Shown here: positions 46,584 to 55,100 of the stretch, piece by piece
How positions within the stretch are numbered: position 1 is the stretch's first letter
How the letters are laid out: the number at the start of each line of letters is the position of its first letter
Source: Barthelona sp. PCE
Lineage: Eukaryota > Metamonada: BaSk clade
NCBI GenBank assembly: GCA_040285745.1
Contig: JAUFOR010000003.1
Coordinates: forward strand, 1,054,001 to 1,118,000
Reading direction: 5' to 3'
Length of the DNA stretch: 64,000 nucleotides
Made by a program: the position numbers and the translations under genes
The notes under the pieces: generated by a model
Database searches by the model: none
Told to the model about the DNA's origin: nothing
Seen by the model: the letters and a program-made list of their open reading frames with translations, nothing else

Positions 46584-47966
46584 ATGTCCGACGGTGTTTT
46601 GAGACTGACGGATCTGGCGTCGGCGACGCCTTTGATATCAAAGCATCGTGATCCTATTAAAAAGGGCTTCGTTAAGAAATCACAAGCAAATTTCTCTTCG
46701 AATGAGCGGGAATACTCTGAAAGCTTGTTCGAATCACCTGTATTTGAAGGCAGAAGTGAGCTTTCAAGATCTAAACGTTTGATAGATCAAGAGAGGTATA
46801 ATCATCTCACAGAAATTCGTAAATTGCGAAGTGAGAATGATGAAAGGGAGAAGCAGCTCCGCGAGTACCGCATAAAATACGAGAGTGCAATGATCAAGAG
46901 TGATTTAAATGAATCAACAATTTCTGAATTAAAAGAAGCTTTACAAGATAGTAGCAATCGATGTTTTTCACAAAAAGAACAGTTTCTCGAACAAATCAGA
47001 TCGTTGCGGGAAGAAAACAACAAACTGAAGACCAGCTCCACTCAAAGAAGTACATCAAGTGATGAGCTAAAGAAAATGCTTGAATTGAAAAACTCTCAGA
47101 TTGCTGCATTGGAGGAACAAATGACCATCCAAAAGGGCATAACCGATCACTACAGGGCGGACAAGACCGAGAGAAGTGTATTACCAACAATGATCAACCA
47201 GTCTAGTTCGTTATTGCAAAGAGTTTTGAGTGCTTTCGAAATTTCTGTATCAGAGGATGTTGACGATGATCTTGTGCTTTTCATGCTCACTAAGAAGCTA
47301 AATGAGTGGAAGGAGAGATGCATGACACTTGAATCACAGATGTCTAGTGAAAAGAGTGATGAATTAACAATGCAAGAGAAAGAACGTATTTTGGATTTAC
47401 AAAGCACCGTAGAAGAACTGAACCGCGAGTTGGACCGCATCAGAGCGCTCTATTACGGTGGGGGAATCCATCCTTTGAATCAAAAGGTGATGCATTTCAA
47501 AGACAACCCAAAGAATCGATTAATAGAGAGGAAATTGACACGTTTGAAAGAGTTAGAGGAGCAGAATATGAACACGGACGGTATGGACAGCAGCGTACTT
47601 GATTTAGTGAATGCAATTGAGGAGAAGAATTCATCTATTGAGGTTTTGGAGAAAGAAGTTAGTATTCAGAAGAAGAAATTGTTGAGATATCAAGAGATTG
47701 CAGGAAAACAGGTCAAGGGATTCAGGCTGTTGATCTACCGTGTTCTAGGATGGAAAATCACTCAAAACTCAGCAACAAGTTTTATTTTTGAAAATTTATA
47801 CAAAAATGTTCGTGTACACGTAAATCTTGACGACGATGGATATCAAATGACTGAGATTGAGCCAGAAAAAGAGTTTAAGAAAGAAATCAAAGTATTGTGC
47901 GAAGAAGATGAAGAAGTTTTAGGATTGTTCCTTAGTAGAGTTCTGCTTAAATCTCAATATCTGTGA
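46584..47966 (+). CDS. MAD1: MAD1 spindle-assembly-checkpoint protein
   Basis: MAD1 holds MAD2 at unattached kinetochores and nuclear pores so that it can be converted to its APC/C-inhibiting form. The 460-residue chain is coiled coil from about 65 to 200 and 240 to 370. Around residue 300 lies QKVMHFKDNPKNRL, the conserved segment before the C-terminal stalk (KVLHxxxNP in other MAD1 proteins). The C-terminal domain (about 375-460) opens KGFRLLIYRVLGWKIT, the RLK/RWD-type fold, and ends EVLGLFLSRVLLKSQYL, matching the typical end at short distance from the stop. It is shorter than human MAD1 (718). I do not see a certain MAD2-interaction motif. Family call is confident. Confidence 0.88.
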   Translation: MSDGVLRLTDLASATPLISKHRDPIKKGFVKKSQANFSSNEREYSESLFESPVFEGRSELSRSKRLIDQERYNHLTEIRKLRSENDEREKQLREYRIKYESAMIKSDLNESTISELKEALQDSSNRCFSQKEQFLEQIRSLREENNKLKTSSTQRSTSSDELKKMLELKNSQIAALEEQMTIQKGITDHYRADKTERSVLPTMINQSSSLLQRVLSAFEISVSEDVDDDLVLFMLTKKLNEWKERCMTLESQMSSEKSDELTMQEKERILDLQSTVEELNRELDRIRALYYGGGIHPLNQKVMHFKDNPKNRLIERKLTRLKELEEQNMNTDGMDSSVLDLVNAIEEKNSSIEVLEKEVSIQKKKLLRYQEIAGKQVKGFRLLIYRVLGWKITQNSATSFIFENLYKNVRVHVNLDDDGYQMTEIEPEKEFKKEIKVLCEEDEEVLGLFLSRVLLKSQYL

Positions 47967-47973
47967 ATAAACA

Positions 47974-48729
47974 TTACTCAATATCTTCTATGTCTCCAAT
48001 ATCTCGTTTATCTTCAGATACACATGATGAGTAGATCGGACAGATATCACATTTTGGTTTCTTTGCGTCACAAACTAGTTGTCCGAAACCGACCAGCACA
48101 TGGTTGATGTCGTGCCACTCTTGTTCAGGGATGGTTTCTGTTAAATACCGACTTGTTTTTTTTGGTTCCTTCCACTCTGGTCTCCAACCCAGTCTCTTTG
48201 TCAGACGATGGACGTGGGTGTCAACAGAAACACCTACACACTTATTGTATCCAATCTGAAGTGCTAAAATAGCCATCTTTTGACCTACACCGGGTAAAGC
48301 GACGATATCATTGTACTCTGTTGGTAAGTCACCATCGTATTCCTCTTTTATGATCTTGGTAGCACGCTGTATGTAATCAGACTTGCGATTATGGAAACCA
48401 ACGCTTCGAATGCAATCGTGAACTTCTTCTTCAGTGTATTTAGAGATTGAATCGGCACTGAGGGGTTCTGGGGCCACAAGTTCATGGATGTTATCCATAG
48501 CTTTAAACGTAACTGGATCTTTTGTTTGAGAACTGAGCATGAGTCCCAACAGCAATTGGAAGCGATGTTCTGGCGTTCCTTCTGGAGATCGCGGGATACA
48601 ATGAGCACCCATCTCATCAACAGGTGCCTTATGATCTGTTCTCCAACGGCGGAGGATATTTAGTTGATCCAACCATCCATCGAACATTTGAAAATCATCA
48701 GGAATGGGAAGTGGTTTGCGACGAGGCAT
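47974..48729 (-). CDS. NTH1: Endonuclease III homologue (NTH1), base-excision repair
   Basis: This bifunctional DNA glycosylase/AP lyase removes oxidised pyrimidines. I start at ATG 48729 (MPRRKPLPIPDDF). The 251-residue protein has the helix-hairpin-helix with catalytic lysine (LPGVGQKMA, K151) and the catalytic aspartate (VSVDTHVHR, D170). The 4Fe-4S cluster ligands C220, C227, C230 and C236 have the classic C-x6-C-x2-C-x5-C spacing. MLSSQTKDP (about 64-72) is the family's LSAQTTD helix. It lacks a long N-terminal extension, apart from a basic start, and is complete and probably active. MutY is excluded by the Lys and by lack of its C-terminal domain. Confidence 0.95.
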   Translation of the reverse strand: MPRRKPLPIPDDFQMFDGWLDQLNILRRWRTDHKAPVDEMGAHCIPRSPEGTPEHRFQLLLGLMLSSQTKDPVTFKAMDNIHELVAPEPLSADSISKYTEEEVHDCIRSVGFHNRKSDYIQRATKIIKEEYDGDLPTEYNDIVALPGVGQKMAILALQIGYNKCVGVSVDTHVHRLTKRLGWRPEWKEPKKTSRYLTETIPEQEWHDINHVLVGFGQLVCDAKKPKCDICPIYSSCVSEDKRDIGDIEDIE

Positions 48730-49038
48730 ATTAATTATGTGACCCAAATGTAAAACAAAGTGAAAAACTTGTCAGCAACTGAATGTTGTCTTCATTACTA
48801 AATTTACCAGTTAAAACCCTTTAAAGTAGCAAATTGTTCATACTATATTGATAAATAGTAGGTATCGGATAACAAAAAGGCAACAGTTTAGATCAAACAA
48901 AAAACGCAACTTTCATATATGAACGAATTTAATACCTTGATCAAGGATAAACACATGCATGGCAGGATTTTCCACCAAAAACAGATCATTAAATGTTTTT
49001 TGAGCCCCATTACTTTTCTTCCATCGCATTTAAATAGC
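48730..49038. other. Divergent intergenic spacer, 309 bp
   Basis: This separates the starts of the NTH1 homologue and the small gene at 49039. It is AT-rich and pyrimidine-rich just before 49039 (TTACTTTTCTTCCATCG). An in-frame upstream ATG at 48919 could lengthen the small protein by 40 residues, but the added part is low in conserved character. I see nothing else. Confidence 0.45.
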
Positions 49039-49350
49039 ATGGCTTATACATTTGGACAGGGGGCTGAAAATAGCAATTACACAATGCCCAGCGATAACTA
49101 CTCATCAAATAGCAATGTGGAATTGGATGTTGAGGACATAACTCAGCGTATTGATGATTTCGACGTATGTAACACATCTCCTGTACTAAGAAGCCCACCA
49201 AATCGGAGCCCAGTAACGAGGACACCGCCAACTGGGAGCTCAGAGTCTCGTTCTTTCACTTATGTTGAGCCAACTCCACCACGCTGCATTGGTAGAGCTT
49301 TTCAACCTTTGAACCTGACTCAGATGGGTAGAGAGGGCCACAGTATATGA
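49039..49350 (+). CDS. Small Ser/Pro-rich protein
   Basis: This 103-residue protein is not recognised. It starts MAYTFGQGAENSNYT, is acidic near residue 30 (ELDVEDITQRIDDFD) and then has repeated SP and TP sites (SPVLRSPPNRSPVTRTPP), candidate targets of proline-directed kinases such as CDKs or GSK3. It ends NLTQMGREGHSI. There is no membrane or zinc feature. The start at 49039 follows a pyrimidine-rich leader; an alternative ATG at 48919 would add 40 residues. Small size makes the gene less certain, though the regular composition argues for coding. Confidence 0.6.
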   Translation: MAYTFGQGAENSNYTMPSDNYSSNSNVELDVEDITQRIDDFDVCNTSPVLRSPPNRSPVTRTPPTGSSESRSFTYVEPTPPRCIGRAFQPLNLTQMGREGHSI

Positions 49351-49407
49351 TAATTGAGCATGTATTTGCTTCTTCCATGCTTTTTTTTTTCATGACCCTT
49401 TCAAGCC

Positions 49408-49581
49408 ATGTCTGAAGATATTGATCGTGATGCGATCCTAACAATGGATGGCACTGTTTATTTCAGCACAGATGAATCAGAAGACGAGGAACAGATTATG
49501 AGAAATCAAGAGGGATTGAGAAGCAGTGAACGTTATCAACAGATGCGTGCTAGACAAATGGCTCGTGAACCGCATTCATAA
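49408..49581 (+). CDS. Very small acidic protein, 57 residues
   Basis: The frame from ATG 49408 to TAA 49581 encodes 57 residues beginning MSEDIDRDAILTMDGTVYF, then an acidic cluster (STDESEDEEQ) and a basic Arg/Gln-rich end (RYQQMRARQMAREPHS). It fills the gap between the 103-residue gene and the converging coiled-coil gene (12 bp away) and has a T-rich leader (TTTTTTTTTTCATGACCCTTTC) in which CCCTTT lies 15 nt before ATG. That shared leader element supports it as a gene. The acidic patch could be a casein kinase II target. The function is unknown. Confidence 0.6.
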   Translation: MSEDIDRDAILTMDGTVYFSTDESEDEEQIMRNQEGLRSSERYQQMRARQMAREPHS

Positions 49582-49593
49582 ATGGCACATTTT

Positions 49594-50365
49594 TTACTCT
49601 ACATTTTCCTGTTCAGGTTCAATTTCAGGCTTTGTTTTCTCATTTGATTGACCAATCTGATGAAGGAAACTGTCACACAGTTCCTGACAGCTGCCCATTC
49701 TGGCTTGTACATCACTAACAGCTGACAACATAGTTTCTAATTGATGTAAAACTGATGTGATGTCTTGTTCACTACTGCTATAAATAGCATCAGTTTCAGC
49801 TTGTGAGAGCACCTCTGCTTCTGATGTTGTTGCCTTACTCTCCAAAACAGCGTTACTATTCTGTAAATGTGAAATAAGTTGTTCTTGCATCATACTTTCA
49901 CTAGTCTTTGCGTTTAATTGAGTTTGAGAACTTTCTAAGTTGTTCCTCAATTGATCAATTGTTGCCATTGCTTGAGCATAGTTTGCCTTATACTCACTAA
50001 GTTCAATATCAATTTCTAACATTGTTTTCTTAAGACTGGTCTTATCATTCAACAGTGTTTGGATGCGTTCGAGCTGGGATTCGTTCTCTTGAGACTTTGC
50101 TTTAAGATTTGAAGAAAGCTCGTCGGCTTGCAAACGGCTATTCATTAAATCCTCTTTTAATCGTCTGTTACCCTCTTTGGTGCTGTTAAGTTGAAGCTCC
50201 TTAAAGTTAGTTGTTCTTATGGCCAATGAAATGCTGTCATACGAGCTCATTCTCGAGTTCTATTGAACTTGATTGTAAATCGCTAAATTCTTTGCTGATG
50301 GTTTCAATTTCCCGGTCCTTAGACTGGACAAGCAGAATTAGATCTTCCTTTGTGAGTTGATCCAT
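49594..50365 (-). CDS. Golgin-like coiled-coil protein, two exons
   Basis: The coding sequence is complement(join(49594..50199,50243..50365)) and gives 242 residues. Exon 1 (41 codons) starts MDQLTKEDLILLVQSKDRE, a pattern seen at the start of golgins and similar coiled coils (LTKE-L-xx-V-xx-K). A 43-nt phase-0 intron is spliced out and exon 2 continues ELQLNSTKEGNRRL. The rest is coiled coil to about residue 150, with a more flexible Ser-rich and acidic end (PEIEPEQENVE). Reading without splicing gives an ATG inside the intron (MSSYDSISLAIRTTNF), which I regard as false. The role is unknown; membrane tethering is a guess from the opening motif. Confidence 0.8.
50200..50242 (-). other. Spliceosomal intron, 43 nt
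   Basis: In the sense direction it begins GTATGA and ends ACTAACTTTAAG, the same fused branch-point and acceptor as the other introns. It is the shortest of the five. Joining 50243 to 50199 keeps the frame (phase 0) and restores a continuous coiled coil. Confidence 0.83.
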
Positions 50366-50519
50366 GCTTCGTTTGAAATAGGAAGAAAAAGATGTAACAG
50401 TTCACTTTCTTAATCATTTGTGAAATGCGAGCACAAAACCACACTTACCTCCACATAATGAACAAAAAATTGTTCAATTCCTGTTTCGCAACTCTTCACT
50501 TTTTTATTGGGCAGTCTTA

Positions 50520-52313
50520 ATGCAAAAGGTATACACGGTGGAGGATTACCGCGAAGCCGTACAGTTCATCCAGTCTTATTTGTCAGTTGAGCTGTCAAAT
50601 GACGTACAAACACAGATGATGCAGGTTCTCAGCACATTTCCAAACCCTGATCGAACGAAGAACAAAATGTTACAGTACCTGAAGAGCAAAAATCTTAGGA
50701 GGGCTGAACAGTATACACAGAAGGTTATGAGCGATGTTATTCACAAACTTGTAAGAGATCGCGTTATTTCAACATTCAGCCATTACGGATTTGCCGTATC
50801 TCGGGATGGCATCCAGTATCTAATTGATGAATTGTACAAAAGCGGTACTTTTAGTGACCTGCATGAAATTGTGAAGAAGATTCTGAAAAGCGCAATCACA
50901 GACAGTATTATTACGCTTGACGTGCTGAAGGGTGTTTTGGAGCTGGTGGACGATACAGTATTCGATACAGTACCATTGAAAGAGTGGAGACCAGTTTGTT
51001 ACAGTAAGGAGACATCTACTTATGAGCAATGTTCGCCATTTAATACCAGGCAAGAACACCTTCTTGTAGTGTATGAGCGATTTCGAAGTCAATTGGCAGA
51101 GAAATCATTTCGTCTAGCTTATGTCGGAGATGTTGTTTCTACAAGAGTATCTGCATTTTATCTTGGGCAGTTGGTCTGGAACGAAGAGAACAAGCTCATG
51201 TTGGAGGATCCAAGCGGTCGTATGAAGGTGAGATTAAGTGAGCAGATTAAACATGTACTACGAAAAACACTTTTTCCTGAAGGTTGTTTTGTTGTTGTTG
51301 AAGGACGTTGTGGAAAGGAAGAACGTCTTAACGTGAAGCGAATGATGTACCCAGAGTTTTTTTTCGATAAATTATTGCATATATCATGTGCCTCAGTTGC
51401 CAGTACAGGAATATTCCAAACATCTACCGCGAAAACAACTCAACAATACAGTCCATATGATTTTTTCATCCAAAAGGAACGCACAGAGCTCGAATTAAAC
51501 CGTCTGGCTATCATAAGATCACAAGTAGACAACCAACCAGTCTTTGTTTTTTCAGAATGTATGTTGGCCAAGCAAGCTCACTTTGATTTCTTTTTACAGG
51601 CTGTTACCGAGCTCATCAAGTTGCGTGGGTGCCCCCTGGGTATTATCATGATCGGTCCCTTTACTGATGTTGATGACGAGAATATGTCTAGTAATGATCG
51701 AATTTTTTCATTTATATCAGCACTTAAAGAAGCATGGGCTGCTCTATCTGATCTATTCACTAAGGATAATGTACATTTAATCATTCAAACATCAGAAAAA
51801 GAATATAATTTGGAATTATTCCCCATTCCACCTCTTTCAAAACATTATTTTGAGGAAGTTGGTTTTGATGAGCAATTTATGAAACACCTTATACTCTTAC
51901 CAAACCCAGCACGACTTACCATCTGTGAAATGAATGTTATGTTAGCAAACGTTGATGTCTTTAGAAGGTGTGTAGAGTCAAGTATTTCATCATTTACGTT
52001 TAACGAAGACTTAGATAACGCCGAGATGTTGTTAGATTTCGTGTTAAAACAAAGATGTTTATATCCATTTTCGCAGGGTATTGCTTCGAAGTTTTATCAC
52101 ATTTTTGATTTATATCCTTTGCCAAACTTTATATTTTTAGCAGATAAAACGATCAGATCATTTGTATTAAGTAAGGATTTTGAAACAGAACAGGATGAGC
52201 TTATTCAGCTACGTTTTGTGAATTTTCCTTCCTTTAGAGATATTCAAACAGCCGTATTATTTCCTTTAAAACCTGATAGTAGTGATTTTTGCGAATTTTA
52301 TTCATTTAGTTAG
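50520..52313 (+). CDS. POLE2: DNA polymerase epsilon subunit B (POLE2/DPB2)
   Basis: This is the B-subunit of the leading-strand polymerase, which links Pol epsilon to the CMG helicase. The 597-residue protein has an N-terminal helical region like the POLE2 head (about 1-120, with ISTFSHYGFAVSRDGIQYLI), an OB-fold (about 205-265: RLAYVGDVVSTRVSAFYLGQ, LMLEDPSGRMKVRL, FPEGCFVVVEGRC) and a calcineurin-like phosphoesterase fold (about 345-570) with FVFSECMLA and IIMIGPFTDV. As in other B-subunits, the phosphoesterase metal ligands seem to be lost. LEDPSG(R) is the strongest family marker. POLD2 is the alternative, but the N-terminal helical head favours POLE2. Confidence 0.88.
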   Translation: MQKVYTVEDYREAVQFIQSYLSVELSNDVQTQMMQVLSTFPNPDRTKNKMLQYLKSKNLRRAEQYTQKVMSDVIHKLVRDRVISTFSHYGFAVSRDGIQYLIDELYKSGTFSDLHEIVKKILKSAITDSIITLDVLKGVLELVDDTVFDTVPLKEWRPVCYSKETSTYEQCSPFNTRQEHLLVVYERFRSQLAEKSFRLAYVGDVVSTRVSAFYLGQLVWNEENKLMLEDPSGRMKVRLSEQIKHVLRKTLFPEGCFVVVEGRCGKEERLNVKRMMYPEFFFDKLLHISCASVASTGIFQTSTAKTTQQYSPYDFFIQKERTELELNRLAIIRSQVDNQPVFVFSECMLAKQAHFDFFLQAVTELIKLRGCPLGIIMIGPFTDVDDENMSSNDRIFSFISALKEAWAALSDLFTKDNVHLIIQTSEKEYNLELFPIPPLSKHYFEEVGFDEQFMKHLILLPNPARLTICEMNVMLANVDVFRRCVESSISSFTFNEDLDNAEMLLDFVLKQRCLYPFSQGIASKFYHIFDLYPLPNFIFLADKTIRSFVLSKDFETEQDELIQLRFVNFPSFRDIQTAVLFPLKPDSSDFCEFYSFS

Positions 52314-52344
52314 TGATAAATAAAAAGGTTTGATTTTTTACATA

Positions 52345-52807
52345 CTAATTACTCTGATTCTCCAGGCGTTCTTTAAACTCTAAAATATCTTGGTTCTTCA
52401 GGGCTAACTCGTTCTGCTTCTCCTCAATAGCCTTTTCAAGTTTGTCAGTTTCATTCTTAATCAATTGTGATTTACGGTTAGTTTCTGCAAAGATCTCATG
52501 AATATCCTTCACCATAAGAGCAGGTCCGGCCTTTTGGTATGTGACTGGTTCTTCATCTTCAGATTTTAACTTGTTCAATTCCTTAAAGTTAGAAAAAGTG
52601 GATCATTGTGCAGGCATTCTGAAATGCCTATTGCACTTTGGTGTGCCCAAAATATGTTCATACGTTGACGACAAGACGGTTCTCATTGTACCTACCGATC
52701 AATTCTTGACGTTTTTGGGTTAGCTTTGAGTATTCCATTTGGAAATTCCTAAACTCTTGAGTTTTGACTTCAATCAATTGCTGCAGTGTTGTGTTATCGA
52801 CGGGCAT
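52345..52807 (-). CDS. PFDN6: Prefoldin subunit 6 (beta-type), two exons
   Basis: Prefoldin captures nascent actin and tubulin and hands them to CCT. The coding sequence is complement(join(52345..52581,52664..52807)), giving 126 residues. Exon 1 starts at ATG 52807 (MPVDNTTLQQLIEVK) and forms the first helix (FRNFQMEYSKLTQKRQEL, about 19-36). After an 82-nt phase-0 intron, the chain continues into ELNKLKSEDEEPVTYQKAGPALMVKD, here given in parts: ELNKLKSEDEEPV and TYQKAGPALMVKD, the beta-hairpin linker diagnostic of beta-prefoldins (VYKxxGPxLVxQ). The second helix (about 82-124) ends the protein. Length and helix-hairpin-helix plan match PFDN6 (human 129). Strongly supported. Confidence 0.92.
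52582..52663 (-). other. Spliceosomal intron, 82 nt, in prefoldin 6
   Basis: In the sense direction it begins GTATGA and ends TCTAACTTTAAG. Splicing is phase 0 between Asn48 and Glu49 and joins helix 1 to the hairpin of a conserved fold, which is independent evidence that the intron is real. Confidence 0.88.
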
Positions 52808-53020
52808 GTGATGGACTGTGTGAAAAGGGGAGTTTTGTCGTTATCAGCTTTTTTTCGTTAACTGACCGTCCCATGGGGAATGTATCTCGTTGTTTACGTG
52901 GGTTAGGATAGTGAAAAGCAGTGAACTATATTCTGTGAGGAATAAAAAAAATGCGCAAACCATTCACACATTGCTTCTCTTCACTGTTATTCTTTTTCTA
53001 ACCTTTTATCAATACAAAGA

Positions 53021-54019
53021 ATGCGTAAATCAGGGAGACTTACACATCAGAGGGTATTAAAGATGCTGGGATTAACCAGCGATGCGAATTCACAAAACGT
53101 CAAGACTCTCCATCTTCCAGGGTCTTCAAGCAAGGCAAAGATCACAGAATTGGGGGATGGCCTCGTTGCATTCCCAAATGTCCAAAATCTTGACCTCTCA
53201 CGTAATAAGATCCAAAGTGTTGATGGCTTATTGCATTTAACTGGTCTTAAGACCCTTATTCTCTATTTTAATAGTATCACAAGCATTGAAGAGGTTCTTA
53301 AACTCGGATGCATGGCCTCTTTAAAGGAATTAGATTTGAGGTTAAATGGTGTTACTACAGTCAAAGACTATCGTTTGCTGGTTATTCGTTTTATTCCTTC
53401 TTTAATAATGCTTGATGGAGCTAAGGTGTTCCCGGATGAGCGCATTGCTGCTCAGAATATGCGTTATGTTCTACCGAGTGAACGAAGACCCAAGCGTGTT
53501 CACAAAAAGAAGAAAGAACAAGATGAGCCTTCCAGTTTGATGTCCATTCAAAGTGTTTGTGTACCGTTTGTTTCAATTAAGGACGAGGAAGAATCGGATC
53601 TATTGAGGCTCAAACCATCAAAGAAGGATAAAGAGTTTAGCGGAGAGAGTGAAAGAGTTGTTGATAATTTATTGGAGTTAATTCTTAATTTAGGTGTAGA
53701 AGCAACTGAAGATAAGCTCAGAAACACTTTACGCTACATAATTGATCCGTTAACAAAACATTCAAGTGAATCATTTGCAGAAAAGGAAAAAGAGAATGAT
53801 GAACTGCAAAAACAATTAAATGATTATCAAAAAGTCATTCATGATTATGAAAGCCACACACAGACACTGGATATGCTTAGCAAAAGTCATGAACAAATTC
53901 TTAAAACTAATGAACATCTTTTGGCACAAATTGAAAAGAAAGATCAACATATTGTTCAATTGAACAGGGAATATAGTGAGAGACTGCAACGCATTCATCA
54001 GAAAATCGATAGTATGTAA
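53021..54019 (+). CDS. CEP72: CEP72-like LRR plus coiled-coil centrosomal protein
   Basis: In animals CEP72 anchors Kizuna and gamma-tubulin rings to the centrosome and takes part in centriolar satellites. The 332-residue protein has an N-terminal LRR region of SDS22 type (about 22-130: KTLHLPGSSSKAKITELGD, VQNLDLSRNKIQSVDGL, LKTLILYFNSITSIEEV, LKELDLRLNGVT) and an LRR cap-like motif YRLLVIRFIPSLIMLDG. The LPG...KITxLG opening and the DFRLNxV...DYRL motif are those I remember from CEP72. A coiled coil occupies about 240-330. Shorter than human CEP72 (about 650). The start follows ACCTTTTATC 20 nt upstream. Confidence 0.85.
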   Translation: MRKSGRLTHQRVLKMLGLTSDANSQNVKTLHLPGSSSKAKITELGDGLVAFPNVQNLDLSRNKIQSVDGLLHLTGLKTLILYFNSITSIEEVLKLGCMASLKELDLRLNGVTTVKDYRLLVIRFIPSLIMLDGAKVFPDERIAAQNMRYVLPSERRPKRVHKKKKEQDEPSSLMSIQSVCVPFVSIKDEEESDLLRLKPSKKDKEFSGESERVVDNLLELILNLGVEATEDKLRNTLRYIIDPLTKHSSESFAEKEKENDELQKQLNDYQKVIHDYESHTQTLDMLSKSHEQILKTNEHLLAQIEKKDQHIVQLNREYSERLQRIHQKIDSM

Positions 54020-54035
54020 TTAAATTAACTAATAA

Positions 54036-54947
54036 TCAATGAAATTCTTCTTTTTCTTCTTTTGTTTTTTGTATTTGTTTAATTCTCTTTGATAATCGCT
54101 CTATAAGAGGAACAAATACAAACCCCTGGATAGAGGCAAGTGAAAAAACATTTAAAATTGGTGTATCAGGAAAATAATGAAAGTTTTCAAAATTCACTCT
54201 AACTTCTGCTCCTCTGAACAAACTAATCATTGGAAACATTTTCTTATCATGCTTCTGACCGATGTCAGCGAAAGCAATCCCTAAAAACTCACCATTTTTG
54301 AAAAAACTGATTTCCGTCTGATATGTCGCTATTTCTGTTTGTAAACGTATATTTGATACTATTAATTCAGGTGAATCACGCCAAAATATTGCGTCTTGTG
54401 TAATAAAAGACTTACGTGCTACATTACTGTAACGAATTGAACAACCAATGATGTCACCTTTTTTGAAACTTTGATTTTTTCCATAAAAATATCCTCTGGA
54501 ATTATGAAAAACGGTTGCTTTATCACTTCTAATACCGTATCCCTTCGTGGTGAACCCACAATATGAATGAATCTCATCATCTTCTTCTGCCCAACCAACA
54601 CGAACGCATCCTTCATCATTAACTAAGACCACTTCATAATACCATGCTAAACCTGTTGGGTCATTGGACAGATCAATGTGAGGGTGGGAAGAAGGTCTAC
54701 TGCTGCCGTTAACACCATGTGTTCCGAAGACACTGCAGTAGGGACCGACACTCTGAGCAGATAAAAGATCACCATCCTCATTTAACCTCATTTGCGGTGC
54801 TCTGTTGAACGGGTTCAGGCATGGGTAATCCGTGGTCCATCGTAAAAACTTCTTCTGAATATCTGCGGCTTTAATTTCAGGATTACTGAAATCAGCATCA
54901 GGTGTGAATTCAATAGATGGTGCTGAGTGGTTTAACACGGGTTCCAT
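54036..54947 (-). CDS. ASH2L: ASH2L-like SPRY-domain protein
   Basis: ASH2L is a core subunit of SET1/MLL histone H3K4 methyltransferase complexes. The 303-residue protein is mainly a SPRY domain (about 75-275): WYYEVVLVNDEGCVRVGWAEE, GYGIRSDKATVFHNSRGYFYG (in parts GYGIRSDKATV and FHNSRGYFYG), KKGDIIGCSIRY, and the late block EISFFKNGEFLGIAF...FPMISLFRGAEVRVNF. The FHxS-G...Y-F-KGD and FFKNG...FPAISL-motifs are ASH2L-specific compared with TRIM or RANBP SPRY domains. The winged-helix and PHD part of animal ASH2L is absent, as in short forms. A charged helix closes the protein (RIKQIQKTKEEKEEF), corresponding to the DPY30-binding SDI helix position. Confidence 0.87.
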   Translation of the reverse strand: MEPVLNHSAPSIEFTPDADFSNPEIKAADIQKKFLRWTTDYPCLNPFNRAPQMRLNEDGDLLSAQSVGPYCSVFGTHGVNGSSRPSSHPHIDLSNDPTGLAWYYEVVLVNDEGCVRVGWAEEDDEIHSYCGFTTKGYGIRSDKATVFHNSRGYFYGKNQSFKKGDIIGCSIRYSNVARKSFITQDAIFWRDSPELIVSNIRLQTEIATYQTEISFFKNGEFLGIAFADIGQKHDKKMFPMISLFRGAEVRVNFENFHYFPDTPILNVFSLASIQGFVFVPLIERLSKRIKQIQKTKEEKEEFH

Positions 54948-55100
54948 CTGATTGTTAAGTTACTGTGACTTCAAACTGTTGAAAGAGTTGAGAAATTGTT
55001 ATAACAAATTCTAAAATGAAAATTCATGCATTAATCTTTCCACAACAACAAGTAAATCTCAACTGTGGCATCAAAATCATAAATTAAGAACCTGTTTTTA

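Noticed and set aside
49594-50250. ATG at 50250 as the start of the coiled-coil protein (MSSYDSIS...)
   Set aside because: This ATG lies inside a 43-nt sequence with GTATGA donor and ACTAACTTTAAG acceptor; splicing to the exon ending at 50243 gives a better, longer protein with its own ATG at 50365.
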